This document shows, in pieces, positions 1 to 9,080 of a DNA stretch of 64,000 nucleotides. The notes beneath the pieces are model-generated. The model was not told where the DNA came from and made no database searches. It worked only from the letters and a program-made list of their open reading frames with translations. The stretch's first letter is position 1. Each line of letters begins with the position of its first letter. This DNA is from Pseudomonadota bacterium (GTDB taxonomy: Bacteria > Pseudomonadota > Alphaproteobacteria > Rhizobiales > Rhizobiaceae), in contig JAEWDP010000104.1 in assembly GCA_023390055.1 (NCBI GenBank), positions 21,812-85,811 on the forward strand. The letters run 5' to 3'. The position numbers were made by a program, and so were the translations under genes.

Positions 1-834
1 CATGAATTTTGCCGCCTTTTTCCTTCTGCCCGGCGACACCTGTCAATGCCGCCAGAACACCTTGTCTTTCGACGCCCGGCCATCCCGTCATGAGATCCCG
101 ATCGCCACCCCATTCGTCTGCGGATGTTACGATGTCAGCCAAGAACACCGAACGTCCAATGCCTGGCCACCTCATAGAGGCTAGGCTTCCGGTACGAACC
201 CAATCCTCGCTTGGGACTACCCTGTGACACGCTCCTTCATTATCCTCGCCGACCCATGCCAGCTGATTGCACACAATACGGGCGCTCCCGGAAATCTGAC
301 GAAATCCGGCACACAACCGACGGTTACATGAAAAGCGAACGTGAAATGTCCGCAACAAAAGCGAAAAAACGTTGCCCCGCAGAGAAATTTCCACGGCTGG
401 CGGTGGCTTTTTCAGAAGTCGTCCCCATGCTCTTGCTGACGGCATTTAGGCAGGATCGGACCCGGAGATCAATGGCGTTTTTTACCCAAAATTAATTGGC
501 AGACGTTGACTCTTTCAACGTTTGGCGCATCAGCCGACCTTACCATTCCAGAATCGCTTTTGAATCAATGGGATTCGAAAACGGCCACATCTGAAGAGGC
601 GAATTTGCAAGAAAAATAAAAACGAGCTTGACAGGTTCCCGACGTCTCGGAACCGTCATATTGATCTTCCTTTCGAGAAAGACCTCCCGCAAACAACTGA
701 GAACAATCAGAAAAAATTGTCATGTTGATGACATCAATTAAATGCGGCCAAAAATACCACTTCAACATGCAGTCAGGAATCAGTAAAGCCCGGCGAACCG
801 CCAGGCTTTATCACAAAATATTGAACCGCTGATC
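1..834. other. Gene-free region, probable dnaA-rpsT intergenic
   Basis: No convincing coding sequence is seen here. In rhizobial genomes rpsT lies directly beside dnaA on the same strand, so this is probably the dnaA promoter region with dnaA just off the left edge; that is inference, because no DnaA protein sequence is visible. The right half (about 500-780) is AT-rich and holds GANTC sites at 551, 562, 572 and 777 and inverted repeats at 634-654 and 725-737. No exact TTATCCACA DnaA box was seen, so an origin cannot be claimed. Confidence 0.5.
784..810 (-). terminator. Hairpin downstream of rpsT
   Basis: Inverted repeat TAAAGCC-C-GGCG / CGCC-A-GGCTTTA with a 3-nt loop and one C/A mismatch. 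It lies 25 bp past the rpsT stop codon. The T-tract on the minus strand is short (TTTA), so it may be a weak terminator or an mRNA-stabilising hairpin. Confidence 0.5.
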
Positions 835-1101
835 TTAAGCGGACAGAGCCTTCACGCGGGAAGCCAGACGTGAAACCTTCCGGGACGCAGCATTGCCGTG
901 AAGGACGCCCTTGGAAGCTGCACGCTGGATTTCAGGCTGAGCCACTTTCAAAGCTTCGGTCGCAACAGCGAGATCACCGGTTGCAATCGCTTCTTCGACC
1001 TTGCGGATGAAACCGCGGACGCGCGAACGACGAGCCTTGTTGACTGCAGTACGGCGAGCGATCTTGCGGGTCGCCTTTTTCGCCGAAGTTGTGTTGGCCA
1101 T
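835..1101 (-). CDS. rpsT: 30S ribosomal protein S20
   Basis: Primary 16S rRNA-binding protein of the small subunit. The 88-residue product has the normal S20 length and composition: very basic and Ala-rich, opening [13 protein letters not shown] and ending in a helical region with [12 protein letters not shown]. The start is the only plausible one. It is read towards the presumed dnaA gene off the left edge and is followed by a hairpin at 784-810. The 188 bp between it and the enoyl-CoA hydratase gene probably carries its own promoter. Identification is secure from family sequence and length. Confidence 0.97.
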   Translation of the reverse strand: MANTTSAKKATRKIARRTAVNKARRSRVRGFIRKVEEAIATGDLAVATEALKVAQPEIQRAASKGVLHGNAASRKVSRLASRVKALSA

Positions 1102-1289
1102 GTATGCCTCTCTACGAATTCGAACCGAACTCCACTGTTGCCGCGCCGCTCGTCTGCGACCGTTCCTTCAGCAATTGGGGAGCATTAGAGGAATGCCGTA
1201 ACGGGCTTTCCTGACTGTGGCGCGGCATATAGCTTGAAAGGTCGGCGCAGTCAACGCGCAAAATTCGACGGTACCGACCGCGCCCAGCG

Positions 1290-2066
1290 TCAACGGTGCG
1301 AAAATTCCGCTTTACGCTTTTCAACAAAAGCCGACATGCCCTCTTTCTGGTCCTCTGTTGCAAACAGTGCCTGGAAAAGCCGCCGTTCAAAACGAAGGCC
1401 CTCAGCAAGTGTCATCTCCTCGGCTCTGCTGACAGCCTCCTTTGCCATCAACAGGGCCGGTTGCGAGAAGGACGCAATCCTGGCTGCAGCTTCCAGCGCT
1501 TCATCAAGCAAGCGCTCGGGTGTCACGACACGCGCAACAAGCCCGGATCGTTCCGATTCCGCTGCGTCCATCATCCGCCCAGTCAGGATCAGGTCCATCG
1601 CCTTTGCCTTGCCCACTGCACGTGTAAGTCTTTGAGATCCCCCCATGCCCGGAATGACGCCAAGAGTGATTTCCGGCTGACCAAACTTCGCTGTATCCGA
1701 TGCAATGATGAAATCGCACATCATCGCCAGCTCGCAGCCACCGCCCAAGGCATATCCGGACACGGCAGCGATGAGCGGCTTGCGAGTGGACGCAATCGCC
1801 TCCCATCCGCCGAGGAAATCTCCAACGAGGGCATCTACAAAGTTCACAGCCTGCATTTCCTTGATATCGGCGCCTGCTGCGAATGCCTTTTGCGACCCGG
1901 TCAGGACAATTGCGCCGATCGAGGTATCTTCATCAAACATCTTCAACGCCTGCGCAAGTTCGCGCATCACAGCTGCATTCAGAGCATTCAGTGCCTTCGG
2001 GCGATTTAGCGTCACGAGTCCCACTCGACCGCGCACCTCCGTCAGCAGCGTCTCGAAATCCTGCAT
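1290..2066 (-). CDS. Enoyl-CoA hydratase
   Basis: Crotonase-fold enzyme that hydrates trans-2-enoyl-CoA to 3-hydroxyacyl-CoA in fatty-acid or branched-chain acid breakdown. The 258-residue product has the usual length. It carries the oxyanion-hole segment [11 protein letters not shown], the [15 protein letters not shown] segment and the catalytic-loop region [14 protein letters not shown] with the typical Glu positions. The start chosen is MQDFETLL; the reading frame stays open for 73 codons further upstream but that extension runs across the intergenic gap to mutM and resembles no crotonase. It lies 10 bp after the mutM stop codon and is probably cotranscribed with it. The mutM-echA-rpsT order is common in rhizobia. 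The exact acyl substrate cannot be told. Confidence 0.92.
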   Translation of the reverse strand: MQDFETLLTEVRGRVGLVTLNRPKALNALNAAVMRELAQALKMFDEDTSIGAIVLTGSQKAFAAGADIKEMQAVNFVDALVGDFLGGWEAIASTRKPLIAAVSGYALGGGCELAMMCDFIIASDTAKFGQPEITLGVIPGMGGSQRLTRAVGKAKAMDLILTGRMMDAAESERSGLVARVVTPERLLDEALEAAARIASFSQPALLMAKEAVSRAEEMTLAEGLRFERRLFQALFATEDQKEGMSAFVEKRKAEFSHR

Positions 2067-2076
2067 GCTTGCCCTC

Positions 2077-2967
2077 CTATTTCTGGCACCTGGTGCAATA
2101 AAATGACGAGCGACCCGCCTGCACAATGCGCAAGACCGTACCGTTGCAGCCGGGTGTCCCGCAAGCCTGATGTTCACGATCATAAACGGAAAAGGAATGC
2201 TGAAAGTAACCAAGCGAGCCATCCGTCTGAATATGGTCCCGCAATGACGATCCCCCTGCAGCAATGGCGTCGGCAATGACGGCACGGATCGCTTCGGTCA
2301 AGAGCAGTAGTTCCTTCTTCGGACGACCCGTCGGCGTGACCAGAGAACCCGCCTTGCGGCGTGGTGACAGATGCGCGCGCCACAATGCCTCGCAGACATA
2401 GATGTTACCGAGCCCGGCCACAACACTCTGGTCAAGTAGCGCGCCTTTCAGCGCCTGGCTCCTTCCTGCCAGGCGGCGCGCCAGATAATCGGCGTCCATT
2501 GCATTGCCCGTTGGCTCCGGCCCCAACGCGATGAAGGCCGGGTAGGCGTCAAGTTCGCTGCGCTTCCACAAATGAAGGAAACCAAACCGCCGAGGGTCAT
2601 TATAGATGACTCTCAACGGGCCCTTTGGCGTTTGCAGGTGGAAAATGACATGGTCGTGTTTTTCATTCTTGGAGCGCGGATGATGAAACTTCCCCTGTAC
2701 TTCTTCTTCTGCTCCCGCATCCACACGAAACGAGCCCGACATCCCCAGATGCGAGATGATCGTCAGGTCAGTATCGAGATCGATCAGTAGATATTTTGCG
2801 CGTCGTCCAAGCGCCTGGATTCGCCTGCCCGCGACTTTACGGGAGAGATCCTCGGGGAAAGGAAACCTCAGATTCGGACGTCGAAGTTCCAACTTTTCGA
2901 CCACTGCCCCCTCTACGGCCGGGGCGAGACCGCGCCTGACCGTCTCGACTTCCGGTAATTCCGGCAT
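2077..2967 (-). CDS. mutM: Formamidopyrimidine-DNA glycosylase
   Basis: Base-excision repair glycosylase and AP lyase that removes 8-oxoguanine and formamidopyrimidines. The N-terminus [14 protein letters not shown] has the catalytic Pro2 and Glu3. The C-terminus (about residues 267-295) is a zinc finger with Cys-X4-Cys-X16-Cys-X2-Cys spacing, CGTPGC to CTRC. The length of 296 residues is typical of alphaproteobacterial MutM. A conserved interior Lys (LGRRAKYLL, near residue 60) is present. It is divergent from ubiE across a 153-bp gap and followed by the enoyl-CoA hydratase gene after 10 bp. Confidence 0.97.
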   Translation of the reverse strand: MPELPEVETVRRGLAPAVEGAVVEKLELRRPNLRFPFPEDLSRKVAGRRIQALGRRAKYLLIDLDTDLTIISHLGMSGSFRVDAGAEEEVQGKFHHPRSKNEKHDHVIFHLQTPKGPLRVIYNDPRRFGFLHLWKRSELDAYPAFIALGPEPTGNAMDADYLARRLAGRSQALKGALLDQSVVAGLGNIYVCEALWRAHLSPRRKAGSLVTPTGRPKKELLLLTEAIRAVIADAIAAGGSSLRDHIQTDGSLGYFQHSFSVYDREHQACGTPGCNGTVLRIVQAGRSSFYCTRCQK

Positions 2968-3120
2968 TGCTCTTCAACTTCCTGTTCCAACGTCTGTGCA
3001 CCTGGTCTATACACCGGGCCAAACGTCGCGTTGCAAGACTGACTTGCGACACAGATAGCGAGGTGTCGGCGATTTCGCTATGGTCGCCACCCGGATGACG
3101 AGCCAAGGAGATTAGTTTCT

Positions 3121-3897
3121 ATGAGCGAAACACGCACTTCTGCCGAAGGCGGAATGGAAACGTCCTACGGGTTCCGACAGGTCTCCGAAGGCGAAAAGCA
3201 GCATCTCGTCAATGATGTCTTTCACAAGGTGGCGAAGCGCTATGACATCATGAATGACGTCATGTCCGGCGGCCTCCATCGCCTCTGGAAGAATGCAATG
3301 ATCTCTGCCCTCAACCCACGCAAGGAAGCGGGATATACGGTGCTGGATGTTGCAGGCGGTACCGGAGACATCGCGTTCAGGATCATCGAAGCCTCCGACC
3401 GCAAGGCTCACGCCACAGTGCTCGACATAAACGGCTCCATGCTTGCAGTTGGGGCGGAGCGGGCGGCCAAGAAGAAGCTCTCCGACAACCTGACCTTCGT
3501 GGAGGCGAATGCCGAAGAACTTCCCTTCCCACCAAACACGTTTGATGCCTATACGATTGCCTTCGGCATCCGCAATGTGCCACATATCGATGTCGCACTC
3601 GCGGAGGCCTTTCGCGTCTTAAAGCGCGGCGGACGCCTGCTCGTTCTGGAATTCTCCGAAGTCGGTCTGCCGCTTCTCGATCGCTTCTATGATGAGTGGT
3701 CATTCAAGGCCATCCCGCAATTTGGCAAGATGATTACCGGTGAAAGCGAACCTTACCAATATCTGGTCGAGTCCATCCGCAAGTTTCCCAATCAGGAGAA
3801 TTTTGCGACGATGATCCGAAGTGCCGGCTTTTCCCGTGTCAGCTATACCAACTATACCGGCGGGATCGCGGCACTACATTCCGGTTGGAAGCTCTAG
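3121..3897 (+). CDS. ubiE: Demethylmenaquinone / 2-methoxy-6-polyprenyl-1,4-benzoquinol methyltransferase
   Basis: SAM-dependent C-methyltransferase of ubiquinone (and, where present, menaquinone) synthesis. The 258-residue product has the class I SAM motif [13 protein letters not shown] (near residue 80) and the UbiE signatures [19 protein letters not shown] and [15 protein letters not shown]. It ends with the typical [12 protein letters not shown]. The start follows AAGGAGATT 8-9 bp upstream. ubiB follows 42 bp later on the same strand, so the two ubiquinone genes form an operon, the usual rhizobial order. Confidence 0.97.
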   Translation: MSETRTSAEGGMETSYGFRQVSEGEKQHLVNDVFHKVAKRYDIMNDVMSGGLHRLWKNAMISALNPRKEAGYTVLDVAGGTGDIAFRIIEASDRKAHATVLDINGSMLAVGAERAAKKKLSDNLTFVEANAEELPFPPNTFDAYTIAFGIRNVPHIDVALAEAFRVLKRGGRLLVLEFSEVGLPLLDRFYDEWSFKAIPQFGKMITGESEPYQYLVESIRKFPNQENFATMIRSAGFSRVSYTNYTGGIAALHSGWKL

Positions 3898-3939
3898 TCA
3901 GATGCAGGCGATCATTCCAATAGACCGTAAGGGCCGCTT

Positions 3940-5502
3940 ATGAGTACGATCGGCGCCTATTTCCGGCTCGCCCGTGTGGGATGGGTCCTCGTGCGCGAGG
4001 GTGTGGTTGCGGCGCTACCCACGCAGGACATGCCGCCTTCGATCGGCCTTTTGAAAACGCTCACAGGACCGTTCGCACGCTTTCGAGCAAAACGTGAAGC
4101 ACGTTCCACGCGCCTCGCCCGCGCTGTGGACCGCCTCGGCCCGTCCTACGTGAAAATCGGCCAGTTCCTTGCCACCCGCCCCGATGTCGTCGGGGTAGAC
4201 TGGGCACTCGATCTATCGATGCTGCAGGACCGCATGGCCTATTTTCCGACGCCCGTGGCACAATCCGCCATAGAACTGTCGCTCGGTCGGCCGATCACCG
4301 ATCTCTATCTCGAATTTGGCGAACCGATTGCGGCAGCTTCCATCGCACAGGTTCATCCCGCCCGGGCAAATAACCAGAAACTGGCCGTAAAGGTTGTCCG
4401 GCCCGGGGTGCGCCAACGGTTCGCTCACGACATCGAAAGCATGTATCTCCTTGCACACATGCAGGAACGTTTCATGCCGTCAAGTCGCCGGCTGCGCCCG
4501 GTTGAGGTAACCCGCACGCTCGAACAGACAACGAAAGTCGAGATGGATCTGCGGCTTGAGGCGGCGGCACTTTCGGAAATTGCGGAGAATATCAAGGATG
4601 ATCCAGGTTTCCGTGTTCCATTCGTCGACTGGGAAAGAACCGGTCGCGATGTCATCACCATGGAGTGGATCGATGGCATCAAGATGTCCGACATCGACGG
4701 ATTACGGGCGGCCGGGCATGATCTCGACCACTTGGCAGAGGTGCTGATCCAGTCGTTCCTGCGCCACACATTGAGGGACGGTTTCTTCCACGCGGACATG
4801 CACCCGGGCAACCTCTTCGTGGACAAGGCGGGCACAATCGTTGCCGTCGACATGGGAATCGTCGGACGCCTCGGTCGCAAGGAACGACGGTTTCTCGCCG
4901 AAATCCTATACGGCTTCATCGTTCGAGACTATCGCCGGGTGGCGGAGGTTCATTTCGAGGCGGGCTATGTACCGGCCCATCACGACGTTGCAAGCTTTGC
5001 CCAGGCAATCCGCGCCATCGGCGAACCGATCCACGGCCAGCCTGCGGAAACCATCTCGATGGCCCGGCTTCTGGCACTGCTTTTCGAGGTCACCGATCTC
5101 TTTGAGATGCAGACACGGCCTGAACTCATCCTTCTCCAGAAAACCATGGTTGTCGTGGAAGGCGTATCGCGTATGCTTAATCCACGGTTCAACATGTGGA
5201 AGGCAGCTGAACCGGTCGTTGGCGACTGGATCCGCGACAATCTCGGACCGAAGCGAATTGCCGCAGACCTGCGTGATGGCGTGAAGGCCGCCGTCAGGCT
5301 GGCGGAAGCTCTTCCCGAAATTGCAGTGCAGACGGAAAAACTTCACCATGAAGTGGTTCGGATGGGTGAACATGGTCTTCGCTTCGACCCTGAAACGGCG
5401 GAAGCAATCGGCCGGGCGGAATCGCGCTATAATCGCTCCGGGCGCATAGCACTCTGGATTATCGCACTCAGCCTCGTCTACATTGGCTTCACCGTGGGCT
5501 AG
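3940..5502 (+). CDS. ubiB: Ubiquinone biosynthesis ABC1 kinase-like protein UbiB
   Basis: Atypical protein-kinase-like ATPase needed for ubiquinone biosynthesis at the membrane. The 520-residue product has the UbiB KxGQ motif (YVKIGQFLATRPD), the Ala-rich nucleotide loop AAASIAQVHPA, the Lys of AVKVVRPGV, the catalytic HADMHPGNLF and the metal-binding VDMGIVGRL. The last 20 residues form a hydrophobic anchor (ALWIIALSLVYIGFTVG). It is downstream of ubiE in the same operon. Length and all motifs agree with the family; there is no sign of damage. Confidence 0.96.
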   Translation: MSTIGAYFRLARVGWVLVREGVVAALPTQDMPPSIGLLKTLTGPFARFRAKREARSTRLARAVDRLGPSYVKIGQFLATRPDVVGVDWALDLSMLQDRMAYFPTPVAQSAIELSLGRPITDLYLEFGEPIAAASIAQVHPARANNQKLAVKVVRPGVRQRFAHDIESMYLLAHMQERFMPSSRRLRPVEVTRTLEQTTKVEMDLRLEAAALSEIAENIKDDPGFRVPFVDWERTGRDVITMEWIDGIKMSDIDGLRAAGHDLDHLAEVLIQSFLRHTLRDGFFHADMHPGNLFVDKAGTIVAVDMGIVGRLGRKERRFLAEILYGFIVRDYRRVAEVHFEAGYVPAHHDVASFAQAIRAIGEPIHGQPAETISMARLLALLFEVTDLFEMQTRPELILLQKTMVVVEGVSRMLNPRFNMWKAAEPVVGDWIRDNLGPKRIAADLRDGVKAAVRLAEALPEIAVQTEKLHHEVVRMGEHGLRFDPETAEAIGRAESRYNRSGRIALWIIALSLVYIGFTVG

Positions 5503-5545
5503 GGCGCGACCGCCCCATTGCGACTAGACGAAAGGCCGATAAAGC

Positions 5546-6784
5546 ATGACCAGAAACCTGCCAGTGGATGCATCCCGCATCGAAGCAGACATAGACGCGC
5601 TCGCCGCAATTACAGACCCGGACCGCCCATGGACCCGCAGGGCGTTTTCTCCTCTCTTTCTGCAAGGACGTGCCTATGTGGAACAGCGGATGCAGGATGC
5701 TGGCCTGGAGACCCATATCGACGCCGCGGGCAATCTGATCGGGCGTCGCGTCGGACGCAGAAGCGGCGCTGGAACATTGATGATCGGCTCCCATTCCGAC
5801 ACGGTCCCGGATGGTGGGCGGTTTGACGGTATTGCGGGGCTCATCTGCGCACTGGAGGTGGCCCGCACATTGGCAGACAAGGGCATCGAGCTTGATCACG
5901 ACCTGGAGATCGTCGATTTCCTGGCCGAAGAAGTCAGCATTTTTGGCGTGTCATGCATCGGCAGCCGCGGCATGACGGCGCAAAGGCCAGCACAATGGCT
6001 AGAACGTGAGGCAGATGGACGAACCCTTGCCGCCGGCATTGCCGAAGTCGGAGGCAATGCCGACCTTTGCGAAGGACGGTCGGACATAAGAGGTTTCCTC
6101 GAGCTGCATATTGAACAGGGAACCGTCCTCGAAAGCGAAGGAACGTCCATCGGCGTCGTGACCGCCATATGCGGCATTACCCGTATCGAGATCGTTATCC
6201 AAGGTCGCGCCGACCATGCTGGGACTACGCGGATGGACGCACGTTCCGATGCACTTGTAGCTGCCGCGGAACTTGTGCTCGACATCCGCCAGGCCGCGTT
6301 GTCGCTGTCACAATCTCCGCGCCATTTCACTGCAACAGTAGGCGCGTTCCAGATCGAACCTAACGCGGCCAATGTCATTCCCTCCCGTGCCAGCTTGCTC
6401 ATCGATGCAAGGGCGGAACTTCGAGAGGACATGGACGCATTCTGCGCGTTCATCAACGACACAACGGAACGGGCTGCGGAAAAATGGGGGGTCACCATTG
6501 ATGCACCAATCCGCATTTCCGATGTGCCGGCGACGCCTTGTGATTCACAACTGATGTCTACCCTGGAACGTGCTGCCGACATGTCGGATATCTCACACCG
6601 CCGCATGGCGTCAGGCGCCGGCCATGATACCATGTGGCTTGCCAATGTCGCACCGGCGGCAATGATCTTCATCCCCTGCAAGAATGGACGCAGCCACTGC
6701 GCAGAGGAGTGGGCGGACAACCATGACATCGCACTCGGTGCGACCGTCCTGTTTTCGGCAATTCAGGAGATGGACAAAACATAA
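5546..6784 (+). CDS. M20-family Zn-dependent amidohydrolase (allantoate amidohydrolase / N-carbamoyl-amino-acid hydrolase type)
   Basis: Dinuclear zinc peptidase-like hydrolase of the hydantoinase/carbamoylase subgroup; members cleave allantoate, ureidoglycolate or N-carbamoyl-L-amino acids. The 412-residue product has the metal ligands in GSHSDTVPDGGRFDG (His and Asp), EEVSIFG (Glu-Glu), HIEQG and the C-terminal HCAEEW. The dimerisation lid segment HAGTTRMDARSDAL is also present. It starts 43 bp after ubiB on the same strand but has no obvious functional link to ubiquinone synthesis. The substrate cannot be told from sequence; purine (allantoin) or hydantoin breakdown are the main options. 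Confidence 0.85.
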   Translation: MTRNLPVDASRIEADIDALAAITDPDRPWTRRAFSPLFLQGRAYVEQRMQDAGLETHIDAAGNLIGRRVGRRSGAGTLMIGSHSDTVPDGGRFDGIAGLICALEVARTLADKGIELDHDLEIVDFLAEEVSIFGVSCIGSRGMTAQRPAQWLEREADGRTLAAGIAEVGGNADLCEGRSDIRGFLELHIEQGTVLESEGTSIGVVTAICGITRIEIVIQGRADHAGTTRMDARSDALVAAAELVLDIRQAALSLSQSPRHFTATVGAFQIEPNAANVIPSRASLLIDARAELREDMDAFCAFINDTTERAAEKWGVTIDAPIRISDVPATPCDSQLMSTLERAADMSDISHRRMASGAGHDTMWLANVAPAAMIFIPCKNGRSHCAEEWADNHDIALGATVLFSAIQEMDKT

Positions 6785-6935
6785 AGGACCAAAAGACCTG
6801 GCCCTCAATGGATGTCACGCCTGCCAGCACCTGACCAGCACGCCATCCAACGACAATGGTTGTAGACGGCACGCTTTGTTGCAAGTCCCGGGCTGAAGGC
6901 TTAGCTTCCGATCCTTTCACACGACGGACCTCTTC

Positions 6936-8168
6936 ATGGAACTGACCGGCAAGCAAATCCTTCTCATCATCTCGGGCGGCATTGCTGCCTACAAAAGCCT
7001 CGATCTGATCCGCCGCCTTCGCGAACGCGGTGCAGTTGTGCGGCCAGTCATGACAGCCGCTGCGCAGGAGTTCGTGACGCCCCTTGCCGTCGGCGCGCTC
7101 TCGTCTTCACATGTCTATACGGATCTCTTTTCGCGGGAAGATGAACAGGATGTCGGGCACATAAGGCTCGCACGTGCTTGTGACCTTGTCATCATCGCGC
7201 CAGCAAGCGCGGACCTTCTCGCCAAGATGGCTCATGGCCTCGCCAATGATCTGGCCAGCACGATTTTGCTCGCCACGGACAGGACGGTTCTCGCTGCACC
7301 TGCAATGAACCCGAAAATGTGGTCAGCGCCCGCCACCCGGCGCAATATCAGCCTTCTCCGAAATGACGGCGTCCGCTTCATCGGACCCATGCATGGAGAA
7401 ATGGCAGAGGCTGGTGAAGGCGGGCTTGGTCGCATGGCCGAACCACTCGAGATCGCCGATGCCGCGATCCACCTGCTTGGCAACTCCAAACGACCCCTCG
7501 CCGGCAGGTCGGTTATCGTAACCTCCGGCCCGACGCACGAACCGATCGATCCGGTGCGCTACATTGCCAATCGCTCGTCCGGACGCCAGGGACATGCAAT
7601 AGCTTCAGCCTTTGCAGAACTTGGAGCCGACGTTACCCTCGTTTCCGGACCTGTCTCGATCGCCGATCCGGTCGGCGTCAATACAGTTCACGTCGAGCAG
7701 GCTGAAGAGATGCGTGATGCGGTGATCTCACGGCTGCCCGTCGATATCGCCGTCATGGTCGCAGCCGTGGCCGATTGGCGCGTCGTAGCCTCATCGGACC
7801 AGAAGCTCAAAAAGCAGCCAGGTGAGGCACCGCCTCCAATTCTGCTCTCGGAAAACCCCGACATCCTGAAATCGGTCGGACACCATGAAAAACGCCCGAA
7901 GCTTGTCATCGGGTTCGCAGCCGAGACACAGGACATCGAAAGTAACGGGCGCAAAAAACTGCAACGAAAAGGCGCCGACCTTATCGTTGCCAATGACGTT
8001 TCTCCCGAAACCGGCATCATGGGCGGAGCACACAACCGTGTGAAGATCATTTCGCGTGACGGTGTGGAGGCCTGGCCGGAGCTTTCAAAGGAGGAAGTCG
8101 CGACCCGACTGGCAGAGCTTGTCTGTGCGCGCGTGAGCAACAGTTCTTTTGACCGGACGAAAGAATGA
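6936..8168 (+). CDS. coaBC: Bifunctional phosphopantothenoylcysteine decarboxylase / phosphopantothenate-cysteine ligase
   Basis: Carries out two consecutive steps of coenzyme A synthesis. The N-terminal half (about residues 1-180) is the FMN-dependent decarboxylase with APASADLLAKMAHG and the AMNPKMW motif. The C-terminal half (about 190-400) is the ligase with ANRSSGRQGHA and the lysine-rich KLKKQPG. The length of 410 residues is normal. The position of the decarboxylase Cys158 of E. coli Dfp appears to be Ala (residue 159, in GEMAEAGEGGLGRM). I believe related alphaproteobacterial proteins differ here too, but cannot check. coaBC and dut usually sit together in rhizobia; here otsBA and prfC intervene. 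Confidence 0.95.
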   Translation: MELTGKQILLIISGGIAAYKSLDLIRRLRERGAVVRPVMTAAAQEFVTPLAVGALSSSHVYTDLFSREDEQDVGHIRLARACDLVIIAPASADLLAKMAHGLANDLASTILLATDRTVLAAPAMNPKMWSAPATRRNISLLRNDGVRFIGPMHGEMAEAGEGGLGRMAEPLEIADAAIHLLGNSKRPLAGRSVIVTSGPTHEPIDPVRYIANRSSGRQGHAIASAFAELGADVTLVSGPVSIADPVGVNTVHVEQAEEMRDAVISRLPVDIAVMVAAVADWRVVASSDQKLKKQPGEAPPPILLSENPDILKSVGHHEKRPKLVIGFAAETQDIESNGRKKLQRKGADLIVANDVSPETGIMGGAHNRVKIISRDGVEAWPELSKEEVATRLAELVCARVSNSSFDRTKE

Positions 8169-8264
8169 CACGCCGGTACTGAGACAGGCAACGCGCTTGC
8201 TCAAACAGTTTTCCCTGTCGAGAACAACCTTGCCACGCCCGTCTGACAGGCTACATATGCCCGC

Positions 8265-9080
8265 ATGTTGAATTCTGATCTAAGAACGGCGGGTAACGGC
8301 CAAGACAATCATCAACAATCGGACTGGTTGACCACGACCCTTGCGGCACAACCGGAGGCATGGGCTCTGTTCCTGGACATTGATGGTACACTCATCGATC
8401 TCGCTCCATCACCGGACGCGATCGTCGTTCCGACCGGATTGCCACAGACATTGAACGCCATTGCGGACCGGCTTGAAGGTGCGTTGGCACTGGTAACAGG
8501 ACGTGCTCTTGCTTACGCCGACCAGCTATTCCAACCCTATTGCTTTCCCATAGCAGGACTTCACGGTTGCGAGCGCAGAAATGCCCAAAGACAAGTGGAC
8601 CGCATCATCCCCACCGCTGAATTTGAGGAGATGAAGGCATCCCTTGCAGCAGCGGCAACCCAGTGGCCTGGCGTCCTGATCGAAGACAAGGGGGCTGCCA
8701 TCGCAGCGCATTACCGGCAGGCACCCCAATGGCGCGTACAACTGACTGAGGCAGTCGAGCACCACCTCCTCCAGGCAGGTCAGGATTTCACATTGCAACG
8801 CGGCAAGATGGTCCTCGAGATCCGACCCGTCCATGCAAACAAGGGAAGCGCACTGCGAGCCTATCTTGAAGAAGCCCCCTTCAGGGGGCGTCGACCGATT
8901 GCCATCGGCGACGACCTGACCGATGAGGAAATGTTCCGTGTCGCCAATTCCTTCGGTGGCCATTCCATTCGTATTGCCGATCTTCCGGGCAGTACGGAAG
9001 CGCACGGTATCATTCCATCCGCAGCCAACTTGCGCGATGTTCTGAGAAAAGCAGCCAATATGGGAAGGAGCGTCACGTGA
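8265..9080 (+). CDS. otsB: Trehalose-6-phosphate phosphatase
   Basis: HAD-superfamily phosphatase that dephosphorylates trehalose 6-phosphate, the last step of the OtsA-OtsB trehalose pathway (osmotic and desiccation protection). The 271-residue product has the nucleophile motif LFLDIDGTLIDL (near residue 37), the lysine region with KGSAL and the acidic motif GDDLTDEEMF. otsA follows with a 4-bp overlap (GTGA), so the two are translationally coupled. The order otsB-otsA is the reverse of the reaction order but common. Confidence 0.94.
   Translation: MLNSDLRTAGNGQDNHQQSDWLTTTLAAQPEAWALFLDIDGTLIDLAPSPDAIVVPTGLPQTLNAIADRLEGALALVTGRALAYADQLFQPYCFPIAGLHGCERRNAQRQVDRIIPTAEFEEMKASLAAAATQWPGVLIEDKGAAIAAHYRQAPQWRVQLTEAVEHHLLQAGQDFTLQRGKMVLEIRPVHANKGSALRAYLEEAPFRGRRPIAIGDDLTDEEMFRVANSFGGHSIRIADLPGSTEAHGIIPSAANLRDVLRKAANMGRSVT

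Noticed and set aside
211..495. 94-codon plus-strand frame in the left gap
   Set aside because: No Shine-Dalgarno, no resemblance to any family, and it lies in probable regulatory sequence.
565..768. 67-codon minus-strand frame
   Set aside because: Odd composition, overlaps the GANTC sites and palindromes; no homology recognised.
1..834. Replication origin
   Set aside because: Only palindromes and GANTC sites were found; no exact TTATCCACA DnaA boxes, so calling oriC is not supported.
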